64,000 nt of DNA from Ampullaceana balthica (lineage: Eukaryota > Mollusca > Gastropoda > Lymnaeidae): positions 248,001-312,000 of the forward strand of contig CALYLW010000495.1 in the NCBI GenBank assembly GCA_944989445.1. The letters are read 5' to 3'. Below are positions 56,901 to 64,000 of the stretch, piece after piece. Each line of letters begins with the position of its first letter. The stretch's first letter is position 1. Both the position numbers and the translations under genes were made by a program. The notes below the pieces were generated by a model that was given only the letters and a program-made list of their open reading frames with translations, did not search any database and was not told where the DNA came from.

Positions 56901-58811
56901 GTTCATCCATCTAATGCAGAATGCTTCTTTTTGAGGATGCTACTTCATGTTGTTAGAGGACCAACATCCTACACAGACTTAAAAACTGTTGATGGTCATG
57001 TGTGTGCTACATTTAGGGAAGCTTGCCAAATGCAAGGGCTACTAGAAAACGATCACCATTGGGTCTTGACCATGGAGGAGGCATGTACATCTCAATCGCC
57101 TACCCGTTTGAGACATCTGTTTTCAATTTTGCTGACAACATGCTCTGTTTCTAATCCACTTGCTCTCTGGGATACATTTAAAACATATTTGAGTGAGGAC
57201 ATTATGTTGCAAACCAAGAGAGAGAATCAAACACTGCTAATTGAGTTCTCTAATGAGATTTACAACAGGTGTCTTATGTTGTATGAGGATTTGTGTGTAT
57301 CAATGTCAGGAAGGAACCTTGACCAGTTTGGGTTACCAACGCCTCAAAGAAATGAAAACAATCTTCAGAATAGTGAAATTCTACGAGAACAAAATTATAA
57401 CACAAATGAATTGATGGCCTATGTCTCAGAAAATCAACCACGTTTAGTTGAGGATCAAAGAGCTGCCTACATTCACATCTTAGAACTGGTTACCTCAAAA
57501 AAAGGTGGAATCATATTCCTTGATGCTCCAGGAGGTACAGGTAAAACATTTGTGATCAATTTGCTCTTGGCTACAATCAGACGAGACAAAGGTATTGCTC
57601 TAGCCGTTGCTTCTTCTGGCATAGCATCAACATTGCTTGCAGGGGGTAGAACAGCTCATTCTGCCTTCAAGTTACCTTTGAACATGAACCATTCTGAGAA
57701 TGTAACCTGCAACATATCAAAAGGATCAGGAAAGGCCAAGGTACTAGAACAGTGTTCTCTCATTGTCTGGGATGAGTGTACAATGTCACACAAGCGAGCT
57801 CTTGAAGCCTTGAACAACACTCTTCAGGATTTAAAAGGAAACACAAAACTAATGGGAGGAACAGTTGTGGTATTAGCTGGAGATTTTCGACAAACTTTGC
57901 CTGTCATTCCAAGGTCAACACCAAGCGATGAGTTGAATGCCTTCCTCAAAGCTTCAACTCTGTAGAAACAGGTCAAGAAAATGACTCTGACCACCAACAT
58001 GAGAGTCCATTTACATGGAGATAATGCAGCAGGCTACTTCTCACATCAATTGCTTCAACTTGGCGATGGAAAGTGGCAGGTAGACCCAGCATCAGGAACA
58101 TTTTCTTTCCCATCAAATTTTTGCACTGTAGCAAAGTCACTTGAAGAGTTGAAACTTGCCGTTTTTCCAAACATCCAAGACCAGTTTAAAAATCCTGAGT
58201 GGTTGTGCGAAAGGGCCATTCTTGCTCCAAAGAATTCAAGTGTCAACAGCATCAATTCTCAAATTCACAATTTTCTACCAGGCATTTCAAAAAACTACAA
58301 ATCTATTGATACGGTTACAGATCCGGCCCAAGCTGTTTACTATCCAACATAATTTTTGAATTCATTAGATCCTCCTGGCATGCCATCACATAACTTGGAA
58401 CTTAAAATCGGAGCTCCTATCATACTTCTGAGAAATTTGGATCCCCCTAAACTATGCAATGGAACACGATTGAGCATCAAGCATCTCTTACCTCATGTAA
58501 TAGAAGCCACAATTTTGACAGGCTGCGCCAAAGGAGAAGATGTCTTCATCCCAAGAATTCCACTCATACCAACAGATATGCCTTTTGATTTCAAGCGCCT
58601 CCAGTTTCCAATGAGGCTTGCATTTGCCATGTCTATCAACAAGGCACAGGGACAGTCTTTAAAAGTGGCAGGCATTGTACTTGAGGAAGCATGCTTTGCC
58701 CACGGACAGCTATATGTGGCATGTTCTAGAGTTGGGTCACCAACAAATCTTTTCATTTTTGCACCAGACGGAAAAACCAAAAATATAGTCTATCGACAAG
58801 CCTTAATATAA
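53989..58811 (+). pseudogene. Helitron Rep-helicase (RepHel), broken at three sites
   Basis: This encoded the rolling-circle transposase of the Helitron. In order: basic N-terminus (alternative start MPPKRKTQ at 54016), eight 23-residue STPR-type repeats (54088-54639), and a Cys-rich block CKHC...GMCC. Then come the HUH nuclease motifs: FITFTCNPLW near 55820, GLPHAHILIW with HAH at 56025-56033, and YICKYVNKG with two tyrosines at 56454 and 56466. A Pif1-type helicase follows: Walker A GGTGKT (57531-57548), VWDE (57765-57776), AGDFRQTLPVI and INKAQGQSL...YVACSRVG. Lesions: a net 3n+1 deletion near 55011, TAG at 57963 where Trp is expected, and TAA at 58350 where Glu is expected. All domains otherwise read through about 1,600 codons, so inactivation is recent. 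Confidence 0.92.
54088..54639 (+). repeat. Eight 69-bp repeats encoding STPR-type 23-residue units
   Basis: Each unit encodes NETSEQTQARLDDERERVS followed by IRRA. The central units differ by one or two residues; the outer ones (NETNEQ..., NEPNKQ...) are more diverged. The 23-residue length and the ET.EQ...RL..ER..R.RRA pattern match the STPR DNA-binding repeat known from the silkworm protein FMBP-1. Such repeats are known, as I recall, in some arthropod Helitron-like proteins. Confidence 0.85.
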
Positions 58812-58936
58812 GCAATATATAAATTACATGTACTTATTTTTAATTACATTTCAATTTATTTTTTAAATTGTTTTTCAATGAATGAATTGAAATAATTTTT
58901 TTTAAAATATGTTGACTATTATTTTAATCGTGCGAC

Positions 58937-58954
58937 GCCGGGTAACCCGGCTAG
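58937..58954 (+). other. Helitron 3' terminal hairpin and CTAG end
   Basis: GCCGGG, loop TAA, CCCGGC (58937-58951), overlapping CTAG at 58951-58954. This is the canonical transposition-termination signal of Helitrons, though with no spacer between hairpin and CTAG. Confidence 0.9.
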
Positions 58955-59227
58955 TTATTTCATAAATGTGAACTTTATTTTTACTACTCTTCTGCTGGAT
59001 GATATCAGAGTATCATACCATTATTGGAATTACATTCATTAAAATTTCAGTGAGAGTGTTTATCGGGACGGATGGCAAAATGACAATTTTAGTGTATATA
59101 TAATTTTATAGAATTGTGCATTTCATTCTAGTCATACTGAGTCATGGTCATTCGTTGTGTCTGTGTGCTTTTTTAAATTAATTGTGCAGATGTTAAAAAT
59201 TTATATGTGCGTATCAGAGGCCTCGAG

Positions 59228-59392
59228 CAATGTTCTCTCAATAGTTCGTTGGTTCGTGTGCAAAGTTGCATAGGATTAATTCTTTGTGCAATAAAATGGC
59301 AATATTAAAAAAAAATCCTGCTCGGTAATTCAAAACTGCTGCGCGGCGTTTGTCAAATATCTGCGTAGCCACGCAGCTTAAAGGGAACATTG
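59228..59392. mobile_element. 165-bp hAT MITE, second copy
   Basis: It starts CAATGTTCTCTCAATAG and ends with the complement of CAATGTTCCCTTTAAG. The flanks GCCTCGAG and GCTACGAG are an imperfect 8-bp duplication (two mismatches). The interior matches 48852-49040, including TTCGTTGGTTCGTGTGCAAA and CAAATATCTGCG. Confidence 0.85.
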
Positions 59393-60217
59393 GCTACGAG
59401 CTAAATAAAGAGCTGAATTAATATTTCATTCATTTTCTGTATACTGTATTTTTTATTTTTTGGTGGTATTATTATCCTTTCCATGAAGTTGGTTCCATTT
59501 CACCATTATTGTTTTTGTCAGAAATAACAAATTCAAAATTTTTAAGACTTTAATATTCTAATAATCGTATATTTGCTGTCTGGAAAAAATGACTATTTGC
59601 CTTTTCAAAATGAATATCGTTTATCCTCTTAATCATGTTTTCAAAACTATTTAAAGTCAACCAATTTTAAGAAATTAAAATATTTATCTCGGATCTAACC
59701 CATTTTAATTTTATGTCGCGGTAAAAGGATGAACCGCTGTGTAACTTGGTTGTTGCCTGTAGTAGTGAAAGAACATTACTACCACTACCACTACCAGCAC
59801 TATTAGTACTAGTTACTAGTTATTTAAGTTATTAGGATTTATTATAAGCGTAAATAAATATAAATTTTTACACACCATCTACAGAATAGCGGCGCTTTGT
59901 TTTGCATGGAGTGTTTTTATTCTTGTTTGATGGTAAGTATTTGTTTTATAAATAATACTAAATAAAAATACTAGCCTACAAATTAATAGTTAATAGAATT
60001 AATAGGCTTAACTTTACTTAAGACATAATGCTTAAGGCATAAGCATAAGCGAGTCATAAAGCGATAAGGCTATTTTTTTGTGTGGAGGTAGTACTCCCTG
60101 GTAGATGTCATGTGTGCATCAGTGCATAGCAATGGACATGGAATACAAGAGGTGAGCTCAACTTAGTGATTCATTTATACATCATAATACATGTATTATA
60201 ATTATAATGCATTAATA
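59393..60217. other. Unassigned AT-rich interval
   Basis: No exon recognised. A (TACCAC)n-like patch lies near 59776-59800. Confidence 0.35.
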
Positions 60218-61750
60218 CAGTCAAACCCACTCACCTCGAGCTCGACCACCCCACTAACTCGACTTTTTTTATGGAACCGCCAAATTCTCTCTTTGTCTTA
60301 GCATTTTTTCATCGGCTAATTCGATTTTTTCTAAGTCGCCGAAACCTAATACCTCGAGCACAAAAGATCAAAAGAGGGCGAGGGCCAAATTTGCAACTTA
60401 ACATTGGTTAGCTCGATCCTCGTCGGTTCGCCTAGCAATGCATTTTTAGTTCAAAATAGTGTTGACATCTCGCTTTCTTCGAGACTTCCGGCTATTGTGT
60501 GATTCTACGAGATTTCAATAAAAATTACAGGATGTTATTATCTTCTTTCACTTTCGATCCATGTGAGAATTAGATGTATTCACACGAGGTGCCCGTAAAT
60601 CGGCGTTAGCGATCTGTAATCCGTCATTATTTCGTAGTGTGTTTTATATTATTATTAAACTTAATTCATTTTCTGATGCATTGATTATTTTATTTTTTAA
60701 GATAAACGAATATCTTTAGAAATGAAAATAAAGGTTTGTATCGAGAATCGACTGTGGTTTTTATGTAATTAAATAAAAAATTATTATTCTTTTAAAAGTT
60801 TGTTGTTGCTTTGTTACCAGTAAGATACGTGACTGTGACACTAACAAGCGCGTGACGATGAAATCAAATCATTTGCTTAATATTCCAGGACATGTATATA
60901 ATATTATTAATATACACTTTTGTAGGTCGAATTCAAGATAAGGAATGATTTTTTAAAAATTTTGCTTAGACACACACAGCCCACAGCGTGCTGTGATTAA
61001 CGGTCAAGGCCGCAATAGGTTTATTTATATTATTACAAGACTGAGGAAATTCGAGAGCATTCTGATATTAACAGATATCCTGCACGTCAAAAGCATTAAA
61101 CTTAAAATTACCATATTGATATGTTTATTTTTATTATTTTTTTATTCGCTGATTCGACGGCAGTGCAAACGCTAGCGGCTGTGACACGCACAATGGGACT
61201 AGCGCGAGGCGTAAACTTTGACCTTTTAGCGCATGCGCAGACAATTATAAACTGGTAACTTATTTTTAATTAAATGGAATCGAAACATGACAGAGACGTA
61301 ATCAAAGTCCTTTACTTCGGCATTATATATATATATATTTATATTTATTATATATACTAATCAGGAATTTATATATATATATATATTTAATTCCCGATTA
61401 GTCATAACTTTTCCCGACTTTCAAGGCCGAGAAATTTTTTAAAAAGAATTCCCGACTTTTTCCCGTTTTCCTGAGTGGGAACCATGGTTATATTTAAATT
61501 TTAAACGGTCCTTAAAAACGAACGGTCATTACAACCTTAGGAAAGAGTGAAGAAATATTAGGGTTCCGATACGATTCCGATTAATCATCCCATCACTAAT
61601 TAACGCTAACTAATTAATCATGTACATAAAGAAATTTCAAGCACATGTTAATATTTTGCCGCCATATTGGTTTTCGTTTTAACTTGATCATCGGTTATCT
61701 CGACGCCATTTTTCATACCCCAACGCCGTCGACTTAACCGGTTTCGACTG
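60218..61750 (-). mobile_element. 1.53 kb pogo/Tigger-like element, copy B (inverted)
   Basis: The reverse complement starts CAGTCGAAACCGGTTAAGTC and matches 25455-26928 along its length. The left end here is CAGTCAAACCCACTCACCTC. TA flanks both ends (60216-60217, 61751-61752). The differences from copy A are small indels, such as AT-rich expansions near 61325-61385 and an extra 50-bp segment near 60890-60940. Confidence 0.87.
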
Positions 61751-61752
61751 TA

Positions 61753-62130
61753 ATATAAAATAAGTCATTATCTATCGTATAAGTAAGTATAAGTGATTTT
61801 CATTTAGTTTAAATGTTGAGCCCATTGACATTAGTCATTTTAGTAATTTAAATAGTAATCATTTTCATAGACCATGCCATGGCATTAGTACTTTTACTTA
61901 GTTAACTTTGAGACTTAGACTTACACTTAGCAATAGTAAAATAACTTTCCTGATACATTTATCATTTATTTTACACTCTACGTACATTTTTTGTCAAATT
62001 ATTTATAATTTACTTTGACTTTGATGTGTGCGAGTGATTGTTACAGCCACAGTGCCATTCCATACTATTACTATACAATCAATGTCAGTCCCAGTTTTCT
62101 CTGTAAGCTGAACAGCCATGCATAATATAT
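61753..62130. other. Unassigned AT-rich interval
   Basis: Nothing recognised. Confidence 0.35.
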
Positions 62131-62231
62131 CTAACCGCCGCCGCAGAGCAGTTTAGAATGACCTCGCAGCAAATTTTGATAAGGTGTGTAAAATTTTGTT
62201 CAGGGACCAACAAACCTTAGAGGAAATATTG
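62131..62231 (-). mobile_element. Fragment of the short hAT MITE family
   Basis: On the minus strand it reads CAATATTTCCTCTAAGGTTT, then TTGGTCCCTGAACAAAATTT and a CGCGAGGT/CTAAACTGCTCTGCGG block, corresponding to the first half of 48852-49040. The other end is lost in a GCCGCCGC patch. Confidence 0.65.
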
Positions 62232-62394
62232 TTCAGTACATTGTAGATTTTGCTTTCTTAATAATGTACATTAGGCCTATATGTTGTATATTCAGTTTAA
62301 GTTTCTTCAATAACAAACACACATACAAATTGCCTTGATGTATTACAGTATAGCCCAGTTATCTCAACCTAGGTTAACTTGCGCCCCTATTTTT

Positions 62395-62610
62395 TTTTAA
62401 TGTTACAGACGGTTCTTCTGTGTAGAAGATTATTGCATTCTATGTTCTTATATTAGAACGCACAGACCATGCTTGCTTGTAGGCAAGTGAAGCAGCTTTC
62501 ACAATCCATAGATAGGAGATTTTGTTTCATGAAGCCCAGCCTCCAACTCAGGGACACCCTTAATCCATGAGAATAAATCCTTGCCTTCACAGAGACTGAA
62601 ACCTGTTAAT
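62395..62610 (-). mobile_element. tRNA-derived SINE, highly diverged copy
   Basis: On the minus strand it contains AAGGATTTATTCTCATGGAT, AAGGGTGTCCCTGAG and GAAAGCTGCTTCACTTGCCT, then GCATGGTCTGTGCGTTC. A 25-base insertion or duplication follows, then the stem-loop remnant GCAATAATCTTCTACACAGA + AGAACCGTCTGT. Confidence 0.65.
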
Positions 62611-64000
62611 CTTGGTATGCCAGCCAAGCGTGTATGCCCCCAGAGCCGCCAAATTTTCTCTTCACAGACTTTGCATTTTCTCATCAGTTACGTAATCGTT
62701 TTTTTTGTTGCAAAACCCTAAAATCTTGATCACAAAAGAGGGAAAAGAGCGTTAGGGACATAAAAGCACCGACTGGTGATGTGGGGAGTTCTGCTAAATT
62801 TGTTACTAATTGTTGCGCTCTCTTGCCTTTAGTTATCAGCAAAAATGAAGGCTTATTTTTATAGCATGGCAATCGCTTCATCGAACAAATCACCTATTAA
62901 CATTAAACTATCTGATAATTATACTTTTAAATTGGTCTTATGTGGAATTAATTAACATACTAAATTTATGTGTTTAAACACTGCAGATTTGATATTATAA
63001 ATGACCACTATGTGCCATGTGCAGACTGGTAACTCAGTGCCAATTATCTGAGTGAGTTCTAAAAACACACAAAAATCGTTACCTAAACTAAGATGTAAAA
63101 GGTGATGATAAGCAAATTAAAAAAAAATGTTATTTTAAATTAAAATTTAATGGTGGTCTTAAAATTTGACTGATTTGAAACACACACAAAATGAACTCCA
63201 AGTAATTGGCTAATACGGTTGAACATAAACACCCTCATAAAATACTACAATGTATTGTGTGCAGACTGTTGTTATTGGTAACCATTCATTCAGCCTCATT
63301 ATCTCTGGAATACCATTAGAGTTTTATTCATAAAAGATGGTTGTGAGGAAAAAAATTGAACATTGCAGATGGCTACATCAAACAAATCCCAGCAACACTG
63401 TTGTGTAAAAACAATTTTTAAAAATCCAAAAACACATGCATGTACATTCTCATATATTAGTACACATGATGTACATAAAGAATTTCCCACACATGTTGTT
63501 GCATTTAGACCTAATTGCCCTAATGTAAAAATACATTTTATAAGCCTTTTTGAAATATCTGTAAAGTCCATGGTTTACTGTCCATTGTAAAAAATATTCT
63601 CATCTTTTAAAGCAAGATGCTTCCCTTTAGTTTACTGTTTTTGATAGGAAATTGTTTAATTTCTAAAATGACGTCCTAATCTCAATCCTGAATGGCCCCA
63701 GTCTCCGGTGTTAAAATTTGAAATGCAATATCAATGTTTGCAAATTCCATACATTATCTATTTGAATTGTAATTTTTATCTGAAGAATTATTAGAGTTCC
63801 ACCCACTATCTTAGTGATATCTAAAATGGCAATTTATTTACATATTACACTGTATTGTATTATATACGAGCAACAAAGCCCGTCCTAGGACGTTCAGCCA
63901 CCGTTCGGTGGCAAGTTGTAACTCCCCTCCAACAGCCGTCTCGACCAGCATACATGCGCATCACGCCAAAAATACTATTCATTATAGTTAAAATAAATAA
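62611..64000. other. Unassigned interval at the window edge
   Basis: Mostly AT-rich, no exon recognised. Near the end are two adjacent palindromes: CGTCCTAGGACG (63881-63892) and CCACCG-TT-CGGTGG (63898-63911). They follow GAGCAACAAAGCC and may be the end of an element continuing beyond the window. Confidence 0.35.

Larger units (their letters stand above)
50740..58954 (+). mobile_element. Helitron, 8.2 kb, with Rep-helicase pseudogene
   Basis: 5' end TCTAATATATAAAGATGAAA directly after an A (50739). 3' end CTAG (58951-58954) directly before a T (58955), preceded by the terminal hairpin GCCGGGTAACCCGGC. No target duplication is expected, because Helitrons insert between A and T. The first 3.2 kb contains rearranged non-coding segments (see 50740-53152); the Rep-helicase frame occupies 53989-58811. 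If the 5' boundary at 50740 belongs to a separate nested copy, the true 5' end would lie elsewhere; the 3' end is certain. Confidence 0.75.

Noticed and set aside
63299..63590. Antisense pair of 75-90 codon frames
   Set aside because: No recognisable domain, no codon bias that I can judge, and the two frames are complementary; likely chance.

Overview
The window is eukaryotic and almost certainly metazoan DNA. It is AT-rich, with one interrupted protein-coding gene, many interspersed repeats and many minisatellites. The mix of Helitrons, hAT, pogo/Tigger, non-LTR retrotransposons and tRNA-derived SINEs, together with an invertebrate-looking TMCO4 gene, suggests a lophotrochozoan, most likely a mollusc. 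That taxonomic call is inference.

The one host gene I can support is a 14-exon, minus-strand orthologue of TMCO4 (DUF726, alpha/beta-hydrolase fold). It runs from the start codon at 43183 to the stop at 23728 and encodes 780 residues. All 13 junctions keep the frame. Twelve introns are GT-AG and one is GC-AG. A short upstream region holds an ETS-type site and a CCAAT box. Its introns carry a 1.5 kb pogo-like element, a 9 x 76 bp minisatellite, LINE, SINE and Helitron pieces, a decayed DNA transposon, foldback elements and a decayed BED-hAT transposase.

Left region (1-23700): no host gene seen. A 6.75 kb hAT element (4045-10794, perfect 8-bp target duplication) lies inside the reading frame of a LINE 3' end. 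It holds its own nested MITE (also with an 8-bp duplication), the decayed 3' part of a transposase and a 4.55 kb array of about 111 copies of a 41-bp unit. From 11.5 to 19.6 kb there are about a dozen unrelated minisatellites. A pogo-like element with a CENP-B-type remnant (19975-20824) and two SINEs follow.

Right region (43200-64000): transposon territory. A degenerate LINE reverse transcriptase is split by a hAT element, which itself carries a pogo MITE. After this come a SINE, short hAT MITEs, and an 8.2 kb Helitron (50740-58954) whose Rep-helicase is almost complete but broken by one frameshift and two in-frame stops. A second copy of the 1.5 kb pogo-like element lies at 60218-61750 in inverted orientation to the TMCO4-intron copy.

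The SINEs and one LINE family share the same 3' terminal stem-loop followed by GATAA-type repeats, which points to a LINE-SINE mobilisation pair. I see no prokaryotic features, CRISPR array, rRNA or functional tRNA gene.
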